Shown: piece by piece, positions 24,882 through 32,687 of the stretch
Layout: each line of letters begins with the position of its first letter
Position numbering within the stretch: position 1 is the first letter of the stretch
Assembly (NCBI GenBank): GCA_035555675.1
Contig: DATMGH010000184.1
Span: 29,739-93,738, forward strand
From: Solirubrobacter sp035555675
GTDB taxonomy: Bacteria > Actinomycetota > Thermoleophilia > Solirubrobacterales > Solirubrobacteraceae
DNA length: 64,000 bases
Reading direction: 5' to 3'
Translations under genes and position numbers: made by a program
Notes under the pieces: generated by a model
Seen by the model: the letters and a program-made list of their open reading frames with translations, nothing else
Database searches by the model: none
Told to the model about the DNA's origin: nothing

Positions 24882-25954
24882 CGCAGCGCCCCGGCGACGT
24901 CCTCGATCTGCCCGACCGTGCGGGCGCGCGGCCCGCACAGCGCCGCGACCGCCTGCAGCGCCGCCGTCGCGCCGGACAGCGCGTCGGTGAACGGGAGCGG
25001 CGCGCACGCGTCCTCGAGCCCGAGGCCGCCGGCGAGCTCCACCAGCGATCCCAGCGCCCGGTCGTCGGGCCGCTCGCGCGAGGCCGGCATCCGCACGAGC
25101 GCCGCCCCGGTATGAAGGATCCGCTCCGGCGGCAGGCCGAGGTTGCCCAGCACGCGTCCGGTGAAGTTCTCGATCACGATCGTCTCCGGTCCGAGCAGCG
25201 CCTCCAAGCGCGCGCGCTCGGCGTCGCGCCGCAGATCGAGCGCCAGCATCCGCTTGCCGGCGTTGAGGGCCAGGAAGTGCGACCGCGGCCCGCGCCGCGC
25301 GCCGTCGGGCCGCGACGGCGCCTCGACCTTCACGACCTCCGCCCCGAGCTCCCGCAGCAGCTGCGCGGCCAGCGGCGCCGCCCACAGTCCGCCCAGCTCC
25401 ACCACGCGCACCCCGCGCAGCGAGATTCGAGCGCCGGCCGGCGCCAGGCTCGGGGGACGGCGCATCGGCCCGGCGGCGACGAGCTGCGCGGGGAGCCCCC
25501 ACGCCTGCAGCTCGTCGCGGGCGGCCGCCGGTTCGCGGCCGGCGGCCCAGGCGGCGAGCGGACGGTCGCCGGTCGCGGCCGCCAGCAGCTCGCGATGCAG
25601 CGGCGTCGGGGTCTGCACGGCCAGGCGGCCGGCGATCGTGACGCCGCGGCGGGCGTCGCCCAGCACGCGCAGCGGGGCGAGGAAGCGGCGCTCGAGGACG
25701 CCCGCGCCGTCGAGCTCGAGGCGCCGCTCCGGCGCGGCCGCGGCCGCGAGCGCGTGCTGGAGCGCGAGCGCGCGCTCGGCCACGCGCGTCCAGAGATCGG
25801 CGGCGCCGCGGCGGCCGTCGGCGCGGGCGAGCGCGCCGACCGCCGCGTCGAGGCCGCGGGTGTCGGTCTGCACGCGCGCGGCCAGCCCCGGGTCGAGCCC
25901 GACGGCCTCCAGCGCCGCGCTAGCGGCCCTCGAAACGCGGGCTGCGGCGCGCAC
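24878..25954 (-). CDS. CaiB/BaiF-type (class III) CoA-transferase family protein, unusual domain order
   Basis: About 358 residues; the GTG start at 25954 is tentative and overlaps the preceding gene by 35 bp. The class III N-terminal signature LRGVRVVELGGLWAAPLAA with LGAEVVKVEAPSRPDGAR appears only near residue 180. It continues through LNAGKRMLALDLRRD and ENFTGRVLGNLGLPPE. The first 170 residues instead resemble the C-terminal part of these enzymes (LAAWAAGREPAAARDELQAWGLPAQLV). The order thus looks permuted or rearranged, with some of the central domain missing. Whether it is active is uncertain. Confidence 0.75.
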   Translation of the reverse strand: MRAAARVSRAASAALEAVGLDPGLAARVQTDTRGLDAAVGALARADGRRGAADLWTRVAERALALQHALAAAAAPERRLELDGAGVLERRFLAPLRVLGDARRGVTIAGRLAVQTPTPLHRELLAAATGDRPLAAWAAGREPAAARDELQAWGLPAQLVAAGPMRRPPSLAPAGARISLRGVRVVELGGLWAAPLAAQLLRELGAEVVKVEAPSRPDGARRGPRSHFLALNAGKRMLALDLRRDAERARLEALLGPETIVIENFTGRVLGNLGLPPERILHTGAALVRMPASRERPDDRALGSLVELAGGLGLEDACAPLPFTDALSGATAALQAVAALCGPRARTVGQIEDVAGALR

Positions 25955-26573
25955 GGAAGGCCTCCAGGCCCTCGGCTCGATCGGCGGTGTCCAGCAGCAG
26001 GCAGGCCAGGTCGGCCTCGATCGCCGCGCCCGCGCTCAGGGGCAGCTCCGCGGCCGACCGGATCAGGCTCGCGAGCGCTTCGAGCGCCAGCGGCCCGCGC
26101 GCGGCCACCTGCTCGAGCGCCACCGCCGCCGCCGGCAGCGCGTCGTCGACGACGGTCATGAAGCGCTCGACCTCCGCGCCCGCCCGCACCGTCTCGCCCA
26201 GCAGCAGCATCCGCGTCGCGAGGCTCGTCCCGGCGAGGCGCAGCAGCCGCTGGCCGCCGCCGCACGGCAGCCAGCCCGTCAGCGTCGCCGGGAGCCCGAC
26301 CTCGACGCCCCGGCGCACGAATCGCAGGTCGCAGGCCAGCGCGACCTCGAGCCCGGTGTTCAGCAGCGGCTCGTCGCTGGCCGCCAGCACCGGCTGGGGG
26401 TGCGCCCGCAGCGCGTCGCAGGTCGCGGCCACGAGCCGCCGCAGCGCCCGGTCCTCGACCGCGGCCAGCGCGGCGAGCCCGGTGATGAGCAGCGGCTCCC
26501 CCGCCTCCAGCGCGTCCTGCACGGCCAAGAGCCCGCGCGCCGCGTCGCCTTCGGGGATGCGCAGCGCGGTCAC
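25920..26573 (-). CDS. Degenerate crotonase-fold protein
   Basis: A 217-residue protein from GTG 26573. The second oxyanion-hole region is recognisable (LLNTGLEVALACDLRFV, then GLPATLTGWLPCGGGQRLLRLAG) and the C-terminus (AEGLEAFRARRSPRFEGR) is typical of enoyl-CoA hydratases. The usual N-terminal RPxxxNAL and FSAGAD segments are missing or unrecognisable. It overlaps the thiolase stop by 4 bp. It may be a non-catalytic partner or use different chemistry. Confidence 0.78.
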   Translation of the reverse strand: MTALRIPEGDAARGLLAVQDALEAGEPLLITGLAALAAVEDRALRRLVAATCDALRAHPQPVLAASDEPLLNTGLEVALACDLRFVRRGVEVGLPATLTGWLPCGGGQRLLRLAGTSLATRMLLLGETVRAGAEVERFMTVVDDALPAAAVALEQVAARGPLALEALASLIRSAAELPLSAGAAIEADLACLLLDTADRAEGLEAFRARRSPRFEGR

Positions 26574-27748
26574 GGAGCCCCGAGCAGGAGGGCGATGCCC
26601 TGGCCGCCGCCGATGCAGAGCGTGACCAGGCCGTACCGGTGGCCGGCGCGCTCCATCTCGGCGACGCACTTGGCGGTGATCGCCGCGCCGGTCGCGCCGA
26701 TCGGGTGGCCGAGCGCGATCGCGCCGCCGTTCGGGTTGACCTTCTCGGGATCCAGGCCCAGCTCGTCGATCACGGCCAGGGCCTGCGCGGCGAAGGCTTC
26801 GTTGAGCTCGATGACGCCGATGTCGTCGAGCGCCACGCCGGCGCGCTCGAGCACCTTCCGCACCGCGGGGACCGGGCCGATGCCCATGTAGGCGGGGTCG
26901 ACGCCGCACGTCGCGTAGGCGAGGACGCGCGCCTTGACGGGCGTGCCGAGCGCTTCGGCGCGCTCCGGCGCGAGCAGGACGACGGCGGCGCCCGCGTCGT
27001 TCATGCCGGACGCGTTGCCGGCGGTGACGGTGCCGCCCGGCTTGAACGCCGGCTTGAGCTTGGCGAGCGCGTCGAGCGCGACGTCCTCGCGGATGTGCTC
27101 GTCGGCGTCGACGGTCACGGCGCCGCGCCTGGCGGGCACCTCGATCGGCACGATCTGATCGGCGAAGCGGCCCGCGGCGCGCGCGGCGGCCGCGCGGCGG
27201 TGCGATTCGAGGGCGAACGCGTCCTGGCGCTCGCGCGAGATCGCGCCGCGCTCGGCGAGGTTCTCGGCGGTCACGCCCATGTGCACGTCGTGGAAGGGAT
27301 CGGTGAGCACGCCGACCACCGCGTCGACCAGCGCGGTCTCCCCCATGCGCGCGCCCCAGCGGACCGACGGCGCCCAGTACGGCCCGCGGCTCATCGACTC
27401 GGCGCCGCCGGCCAGGGCGACCTCGGCGTCGCCGACCTGGATCGCCTGCACGGCGGAGACGATCGCCTGCACGCCGGTCCCGCACAGGCGGTTGACGGTG
27501 TAGGCCGGCGTCTCCTTCGGGACCGCCGCCTTCATCGCCACCACGCGCGCCATGTACATGTCCTCGGGCGCGGTGTGGATGACGTTGCCGAAGACGACGT
27601 GGTCGACCCGCTCGGGCGGCACGCCCGCGCGGTCGAGGGCGGCGCGCGCCGCGTGGGCGCCGAGTTCGGTGGGGGCGACGTCGCGCAGCGACCGGCCGTA
27701 GGAGCCGATCGGCGTGCGCACGGCCGAGGCGATCACAGCGAGCGTCAC
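26570..27748 (-). CDS. Thiolase (acetyl-CoA C-acyltransferase)
   Basis: A 392-residue thiolase. GTG 27748 fits the family N-terminus (AVIASAVRTPIGSYGRSLRDV); a TTG 21 bp upstream is less likely. The nucleophilic Cys89 is in NRLCGTGVQ, the His is in GGAIALGHPIGATGA and the second Cys in TLCIGGGQG. All are intact. It catalyses thiolytic cleavage of 3-oxoacyl-CoA, or the reverse condensation. An operator-like palindrome with an enlarged centre lies 15 bp upstream. Confidence 0.93.
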   Translation of the reverse strand: MTLAVIASAVRTPIGSYGRSLRDVAPTELGAHAARAALDRAGVPPERVDHVVFGNVIHTAPEDMYMARVVAMKAAVPKETPAYTVNRLCGTGVQAIVSAVQAIQVGDAEVALAGGAESMSRGPYWAPSVRWGARMGETALVDAVVGVLTDPFHDVHMGVTAENLAERGAISRERQDAFALESHRRAAAARAAGRFADQIVPIEVPARRGAVTVDADEHIREDVALDALAKLKPAFKPGGTVTAGNASGMNDAGAAVVLLAPERAEALGTPVKARVLAYATCGVDPAYMGIGPVPAVRKVLERAGVALDDIGVIELNEAFAAQALAVIDELGLDPEKVNPNGGAIALGHPIGATGAAITAKCVAEMERAGHRYGLVTLCIGGGQGIALLLGAP

Positions 27749-27762
27749 GGGCCCGAGGATAC

Positions 27763-27785
27763 CTACCAAACGGACGGTTGGCTAG
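27763..27785. promoter_or_regulatory. Palindromic operator variant, site 6 (wide spacer)
   Basis: The left arm CTACCAA and a right arm TTGGCTAG are separated by ACGGACGG (8 bp instead of 4), as if the ACGG core had been duplicated. It lies between the thioesterase gene, whose TAG stop it contains, and the thiolase start. Confidence 0.5.
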
Positions 27786-28573
27786 TCGGGGAAGCGCACG
27801 CCGGCCAGCTGCGTGGCCTGCGCGATCAGGGCGCCGGAGGCGTCCCACACCTCGCAGGTCTCGTCGACGACGCCGTGCCGGACCAGGCGGGCGTGCTGGC
27901 GGACCCGCCACGGACCGGGCGCGGCCAGGGCGCGCAGGTAGGCGGTCAGCTCGAGGGTGGGCACCCAGCCACGCGAGCCGAGCTCCAGCGTGACCGCGGG
28001 GAGACAGTCGACGGCGACGAGCGCCAGCAGCGGGTCGTCGGTGGCCGGGACCATCCAGGCCCGGGACTCCGGGTCGCCGCTCGGCGCGCGCCGGGCCCAG
28101 CCCAGCGTCGCCGGGTCGGCGTGCAGCTCGACCGCGTCCCAGAGGCCCATCGGCTGGCGCTCCGAGCGGCGGACCGGCAGGCGGACGCACTCGGCGAGCG
28201 CGGGCAGGGCGACCGGCGGCGCGCCGGAGAAGCGCGCCGGCGCGTCGTCGAAGCGACCGAGTGTCAGGAGCGCGTGCACGAGCGCGCGCCCGTCCTGCAC
28301 CAGCAGCGCGCGCACCTGGCTGGCGAAGCGCCCCGCGCGCAGCATTTCGACCGACACCGAGGCCGGTCCGCACGCCGGCGCCCCGAGGAAGTGCGCCGAG
28401 GCCGCCAGCACGTGGCGCTGACCGGACTGGGCCGCGAGCCCCGCTCGCGCCAGCAGCGCCAGCAGGTAGCCGCCGTTGGGCCGGTCCCCCACCGTCCACG
28501 CGTCGTCCAGCGTGACGGCGAACTCGCCGTCACGCATCGCCGTGACCGCCGTGGCCTCGGAGAAGCCCGCCAC
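27782..28573 (-). CDS. TesB-like acyl-CoA thioesterase family protein
   Basis: A 263-residue double hot-dog protein from a GTG start. The N-terminal repeat has WTVGDRPNGGYLLALLARA and FLGAPACGPASVSVEMLRAGR. The C-terminal repeat includes WVPTLELTAYLRALA and CEVWDASGALIAQATQLA, the pattern of TesB/4HBT-like thioesterases. It would release CoA from acyl-CoA intermediates. The start abuts the TetR 2 stop with no gap, so it is co-transcribed with that regulator. Confidence 0.83.
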   Translation of the reverse strand: MAGFSEATAVTAMRDGEFAVTLDDAWTVGDRPNGGYLLALLARAGLAAQSGQRHVLAASAHFLGAPACGPASVSVEMLRAGRFASQVRALLVQDGRALVHALLTLGRFDDAPARFSGAPPVALPALAECVRLPVRRSERQPMGLWDAVELHADPATLGWARRAPSGDPESRAWMVPATDDPLLALVAVDCLPAVTLELGSRGWVPTLELTAYLRALAAPGPWRVRQHARLVRHGVVDETCEVWDASGALIAQATQLAGVRFPD

Positions 28574-29197
28574 TCAGACCGGCGGCGGCTCGGCGGTGAG
28601 GCTGGCGAGCGCCTGGTCGGCGAGCGAGCGCGCGATCGTGTCCGGCGACAGCGCGCCCGACGGCCGGTACCACTGGTAGAGCCAGTTGATCATCCCGAAG
28701 ATGGCGAACGTCGCCAGGCGCGGGTTGAGCTTGGGGTTGACCGTGCCCTCGGCCTGCGCCTGCTCGATCAGCGAGCGCAGCGCGCTCTCGTACTCGTCGC
28801 GCGCGGTCATGATCTCGTCCCGCCGCGCCCGGCTCAGCGCCCGCGCGTCGCGGAAGTAGATCGACGTGGAGCGCCCGTGCTTCATCGACACGCGCGCGTG
28901 GTCTTCGATGAAGACCCGCAGGCGCGCGAGCGCGTCGCCCTCGATCGTCCGCCAGCGGGAGTTGCCCTTCAGCGTGCGGTCGTGCGTGTCCTTGATGATG
29001 GCGAAGAGCAGGTCTTCCTTGGTGTCGATGTAGTGGTAGAGGCTGCCCTTCTGGATGCCGACGGCGTCCGCGATGTCCTGCAGCGAGGTGGCGTCGTAGC
29101 CCTTGCGCCGGAAGATGTCCGCGGCGGCCTTGAGCACCTGCTGCTGGCGACCGGATCCGGTCGCTGCGGAGGTGGCTGTGTTTCGCGCTGCACGCAT
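28574..29197 (-). CDS. TetR/AcrR family regulator (2)
   Basis: A 207-residue protein; ATG 29197 (MRAARNTATSAATG) is preferred over the ATG at 29266, which would lie on the -10 element of the divergent promoter. The helix-turn-helix is SLQDIADAVGIQKGSLYHYI then DTKEDLLFAIIK, almost the same as in TetR 1. The C-terminal domain has WLYQWYRPSGALSPDTIA. It heads a minus-strand operon (thioesterase, thiolase, crotonases, CoA-transferase) and faces a ligase gene with operator site 7 between them. That layout is typical of autoregulation. Confidence 0.9.
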   Translation of the reverse strand: MRAARNTATSAATGSGRQQQVLKAAADIFRRKGYDATSLQDIADAVGIQKGSLYHYIDTKEDLLFAIIKDTHDRTLKGNSRWRTIEGDALARLRVFIEDHARVSMKHGRSTSIYFRDARALSRARRDEIMTARDEYESALRSLIEQAQAEGTVNPKLNPRLATFAIFGMINWLYQWYRPSGALSPDTIARSLADQALASLTAEPPPV

Positions 29198-29242
29198 CTG
29201 GCCCTCACTGGCTACGTTTCCATACCGATCGGCGGAGCGGGC

Positions 29243-29271
29243 TTGACAGCGCTCCAGGCGCTCCATAACCT
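29243..29271 (+). promoter_or_regulatory. Sigma70-like promoter for the ligase/hydrolase operon
   Basis: TTGACA at 29243-29248, 17-bp spacer, TAACCT at 29266-29271, overlapping operator site 7. The predicted start (about 29278) lies within a few bases of the first usable start codon, so the mRNA may be leaderless. Confidence 0.65.
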
Positions 29272-29287
29272 ACCAAACGGTTGGTCA
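29270..29287. promoter_or_regulatory. Palindromic operator, site 7 (CTACCAAACGGTTGGTCA)
   Basis: Both 7-bp arms fit the consensus except the last two bases. It lies between divergent TetR 2 and the ligase, covers the -10 end and transcript start, and includes the TTG start codon of the ligase. Confidence 0.75.
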
Positions 29288-30840
29288 CTCCGCTCGACAC
29301 CTCGGCCCTGCCCTGGGCGCCGACGCGCGAGCGCCCGCGCACCCTCGCGGACGTCGCCGCCGTTGGAGCCCGCGAGTTCGCGGACGCGATCGCGATCACC
29401 GACGGCGAGCGCCGCATCTCCTACGCCGAGCTGGAGGCCGGCGTGGCGCGCGTCGCCGCCGCGCTGCACGTCGAGCCCGGCGACCGGGTGGCGCTGCTGT
29501 GCGCCAACCGGGCCGAGTTCTGGTTCGGCTACCTCGGGATCGCGCGCGCCGGCGCGGTCTCCGTTCCGCTCGGCACCCGCCTGAGCGTCTCCGAGCTGGC
29601 GTTCCTGATCGACCACGCCGAGTGCCGCGCGCTGCTGCACGGCGCCGAGCACGCGGACGTGGCCCGCGCCCTCGCCGGCGCGGTGGAGCGCCTGGACCTC
29701 GACGCGCTCCCGGACGGCGGCGAGGCGCCCACCGCGGCGCCGGACCCCGCGAGCGACGCGGCGATCTTCTACACGTCCGGCACCACCGACAGTCCGAAGG
29801 GCGTCAGGCTCACGCACGAGGGGATTCTCCACTGCGCCACGGTCTGTGGCAACGCGTTCGAGATCACCGGCGACGACGTGGCGCTCGCGCTGCTGCCGCT
29901 CTACCACACGTCGACGCACTTCATCGCGCTGCCCACGCTGATGGCGGGCGGCACCGTCGTGGTCCACGAGGGCTTCAACGCCGACGCGGCGTTCGCGCTG
30001 CTCGAGCGCCACGGCGTCACGCTCTTCCCCACGGTCAGCGCGGTCGCGACGCTGATGGCCAAGCACGCGGAGCGCACGCGGCGCGAGGGCGGGCTGGAGC
30101 ATCTGCGGATGGTCTACTTCGGCGGCGCCGGCGTGCCCGACTCGCTGCTCGCGAGCTGGGCCCGGTTCGCGCCCAGCACGGCGATCGCCAACGTCTTCGG
30201 CCTGACCGAGATGGGCCCCGCGGTGGCCGGCCACATCCCCACCAAGCATCCGCCCAAGCCGGGCACGGTCGGTCCGCCGTACGCCGGCATCGCCGTGCGC
30301 ATCGACGGCGACCCCGGCCCGGGCGCGGTCGGCGAGATCCTCGTCCGCGGCCGCTCGATGATGGCCGGCTACTGGCGCAACGAGGACGCGACCCGCGCGG
30401 CGCTGCGGGACGGGTGGCTGCACACGGGCGATCTCGGCTTCCTCGACGAGGACGGGTTCCTCTCCATCTCCGGCCGCCAGAAGCACATGCTCAAGCGCGG
30501 CGGCGAGAACGTCTTCCCGAACGAGGTCGAGGCGGTGATCATCCGCCACCCGGCCGTCAAGGAGGTGATCGTCGTCGGGGTCCCGGACGAGGTCATGGGC
30601 GAGCGCGTCGCCGCGCTGCTCTCTCCGCAGCCGGGCGCTCGGCTCGAGCCCGAGGAGGTCGTCGCGATCTGCGCCGAGCAGCTCGCCGAGTTCAAGGTCC
30701 CGGAGCTGGTCGCCGTGCTCGAGCCGGAGCTGCCCAAGAACAGCGTCGGCAAGGTCGACCTGCGGGGCCTGCACGCCAAGGCCCGCGACGCCGGCTTCGA
30801 GTTCCTGGAGTTCCGCCGCGGCCGGCCCGTCCGGCGATGA
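29281..30840 (+). CDS. AMP-dependent acyl-CoA ligase
   Basis: A 519-residue adenylate-forming enzyme. The only plausible start near the N-terminal homology is TTG 29281, with no ribosome site, suggesting leaderless translation. Motifs: IFYTSGTTDSPKGVRLTH (Asp replaces the usual Gly after TT), FGLTEMGP, LHTGDLGFLDEDG, KRGGENVFPNEVE and LPKNSVGKVDLRGL with the catalytic Lys. It is similar to the ligase at 39962-41488. It overlaps the hydrolase start by 4 bp. Confidence 0.9.
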   Translation: MVTPLDTSALPWAPTRERPRTLADVAAVGAREFADAIAITDGERRISYAELEAGVARVAAALHVEPGDRVALLCANRAEFWFGYLGIARAGAVSVPLGTRLSVSELAFLIDHAECRALLHGAEHADVARALAGAVERLDLDALPDGGEAPTAAPDPASDAAIFYTSGTTDSPKGVRLTHEGILHCATVCGNAFEITGDDVALALLPLYHTSTHFIALPTLMAGGTVVVHEGFNADAAFALLERHGVTLFPTVSAVATLMAKHAERTRREGGLEHLRMVYFGGAGVPDSLLASWARFAPSTAIANVFGLTEMGPAVAGHIPTKHPPKPGTVGPPYAGIAVRIDGDPGPGAVGEILVRGRSMMAGYWRNEDATRAALRDGWLHTGDLGFLDEDGFLSISGRQKHMLKRGGENVFPNEVEAVIIRHPAVKEVIVVGVPDEVMGERVAALLSPQPGARLEPEEVVAICAEQLAEFKVPELVAVLEPELPKNSVGKVDLRGLHAKARDAGFEFLEFRRGRPVRR

Positions 30841-31598
30841 GGATCGCCGCCTCCGACGGCGTCGAGCTCGAGCTGCGCGACCTCGGGGGCGCGGGCCGGC
30901 CCGTGGTCTTTGCGCACGGGATCGGCTTCAACGGCGCGGTCTGGGGACCGGTCGCGCACGCCGTCCCCACGGTCCGGGCGTTCGCGCTCGACCTGCGCGG
31001 TCACGGCGCCAGCCGCGTCGAGCCCGAGCACCCCTTCTCCTGGGACGCGCTCGCCCGCGACACCCGCGCCGCCGCCCAGGCCGTGCACCGGCTGACCGGC
31101 GAGCGCCCGGCCGGCGTCGGGCACTCCGGCGGCGCGGTCGCCCTGCTGCTGGCCGCGAGTGAGTACCGCGCGCTGCTGCTCTACGAGCCCCCGGGCGCCG
31201 ACGGCGCGCCGCCCGAGCGCGTGCAGGCGCTCGCCGCCGCCGCGCAGCGCCGGCGCGACTGGTTCCCGAGCCACGACGCCGCCGAGCAGACGCTGGCGCT
31301 GCGCGAGCCGCTGAAGTCCTTCGACCCCCGCGTCCGCCGCGCCTACGTCGAGGCGGGCTTCGGCCCAGGTCCCGCCGGCACGGTGAAGCTCGCGTGCCGC
31401 CCGGAGGACGAGGCGCGCCTGTACCGGATGGGGCAGGCGCCCGACGCGCCGGTGCCCTGCCCGGTGATCCGCCTCGAAGGCGAGCTGAGCGAGCCCTGGC
31501 GCCGGCGGCCCGGTTCGGAGATCTTCCCGGGCTCAGGCCACTACGGGCCGCTGGAAGCGCCGGAGGCGTTCGCCGCACGGCTCGCCGCCTTCGTCTGA
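30837..31598 (+). CDS. Alpha/beta hydrolase
   Basis: A 253-residue alpha/beta hydrolase. HGIGFNGAVWGP forms the oxyanion hole, nucleophile Ser is in GHSGGAVALL (about residue 98), and His is in GSGHYGPLEAPEAF. An Asp is less clear; the segment VIRLEGELSEP near residue 218 occupies the acid-residue region. Probably hydrolyses an ester, lactone or thioester produced in the pathway. It overlaps the convergent LLM gene by 58 bp. Confidence 0.85.
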   Translation: MRIAASDGVELELRDLGGAGRPVVFAHGIGFNGAVWGPVAHAVPTVRAFALDLRGHGASRVEPEHPFSWDALARDTRAAAQAVHRLTGERPAGVGHSGGAVALLLAASEYRALLLYEPPGADGAPPERVQALAAAAQRRRDWFPSHDAAEQTLALREPLKSFDPRVRRAYVEAGFGPGPAGTVKLACRPEDEARLYRMGQAPDAPVPCPVIRLEGELSEPWRRRPGSEIFPGSGHYGPLEAPEAFAARLAAFV

Positions 31599-32578
31599 GC
31601 GAAGTGCGGCATCACCTCGGTCGCGAACGTCTCGAGCATCCGCATGCTCTCGGCGTGGTCGATCCCGAGCAGCGGCGGCTGGATGATCAGCTGCTCGATC
31701 GGCGCGTGCGCGCCGCGGGCGAGGAAGTCCTCGATGCGCTCGATGCAGTACTCGGGCGAGCCCATGATGCAGTGGCGGTTGATGTCGCCCTGATAGAGCG
31801 GGATCTCCGACGCGCCGTGCCAGCGCTGGTAGTTGCCGACGATCCACTCCACGTACGGCGTCGCCACGCGCCGGGCGCGCTCGTGATCGCGATCGACCCA
31901 GAGGAACCGGAACGGCAGGTACTCGACCGACGCCGGGTCCCGGCCGTGCTCGGCCAGCTTCTCCAACAGGAACGGCATGTCGTCCGCCGACGGCCGCCCC
32001 GCCACGCCGCGGACGCCGAGCCGCGCCACCCGCTCCAGCACCGGCCGCGACGTGCCGCCGAGATAGATCGGGATCGGCCGTTGGACCGGCTTGGGCGTGA
32101 CCGGCACGCCGCTGAAGTCGAACAGCTGCCCGTGGTGCTCGAGCGGCTCGTCGCCCCACGCGCCGAGCAGGATCTGCGTGCCTTCTTCGTGCCGGCGCCC
32201 GCGGGTGCGCCGGTCGATCGCGAACCCGTCGAACTCGTCGGGCATGTAGGCGACGCCGATCGCCAGGTCCAGCCGGCCGCCCGACAGCACGTCGACGACC
32301 GCGGCGTCCTCGGCCAGGCGCACCGGGTGATGAAACGGCATCAGCAGCACGTAGGGGCCGATCCGCACGCGCGTGGTGCGCGCCGCGATCGCCCCCAGCA
32401 CGGGCATCACCGACGGCAGGTAATCGTCGTCCTTGAAGTGGTGCTCGGTGAGCCAGACCGCGTGGTAGCCGAGCGCTTCGGCGTACACGATCTCCTCCAG
32501 CGTGTCGCGATACAGGTCGGCCAGCGAGCGCCCGTAGGCGGGCGGGTTGCGCAGCGACCAGAGCATTCCGAAGTGCAC
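31541..32578 (-). CDS. LLM class flavin-dependent oxidoreductase (C)
   Basis: A 345-residue luciferase-like enzyme, paralogous to LLM A: shared WLTEHHF, DDYLPSVMP, ARTTR(M/V)RIGPYV, EDAAV(T/V)DVLSGGRLDL, VTPKPVQRPIPIYLGGTS and LIIQPPLLG. GTG 32578 is chosen because GGAGGA lies 7-12 bp upstream and it matches the LLM A start. The final 20 residues (after EVMPHFAQ) extend into the convergent hydrolase gene and are not conserved with LLM A. It is divergent from an acyl-CoA dehydrogenase. Confidence 0.9.
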   Translation of the reverse strand: MHFGMLWSLRNPPAYGRSLADLYRDTLEEIVYAEALGYHAVWLTEHHFKDDDYLPSVMPVLGAIAARTTRVRIGPYVLLMPFHHPVRLAEDAAVVDVLSGGRLDLAIGVAYMPDEFDGFAIDRRTRGRRHEEGTQILLGAWGDEPLEHHGQLFDFSGVPVTPKPVQRPIPIYLGGTSRPVLERVARLGVRGVAGRPSADDMPFLLEKLAEHGRDPASVEYLPFRFLWVDRDHERARRVATPYVEWIVGNYQRWHGASEIPLYQGDINRHCIMGSPEYCIERIEDFLARGAHAPIEQLIIQPPLLGIDHAESMRMLETFATEVMPHFAQTKAASRAANASGASSGP

Positions 32579-32612
32579 GCGTCGTCCTCCACGACCGTCT
32601 CGAACAACCGCC

Positions 32613-32642
32613 TTGACTTCCTCCCCAGCGGGCAACTAGCCT
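32613..32642 (+). promoter_or_regulatory. Sigma70-like promoter for the dehydrogenase/ABC importer operon
   Basis: TTGACT at 32613-32618, 18-bp spacer, TAGCCT at 32637-32642, overlapping operator site 8. It drives 32688-38454: dehydrogenase plus a full Liv-type importer. Confidence 0.65.
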
Positions 32643-32658
32643 ACCAAATGGTCGGCAG
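32641..32658. promoter_or_regulatory. Palindromic operator, site 8 (CTACCAAATGGTCGGCAG)
   Basis: Left arm perfect; right arm TCGGCAG has two mismatches. The location relative to the promoter is identical to sites 1, 4, 7 and 9. Confidence 0.65.
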
Positions 32659-32687
32659 ATTGTTCAGCCCGGAGGAGGAGTTCACCG

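Noticed and set aside
26639..29584. A 981-codon open frame on the plus strand
   Set aside because: Runs antisense through thiolase, thioesterase and TetR genes whose motifs are intact; a shadow frame.
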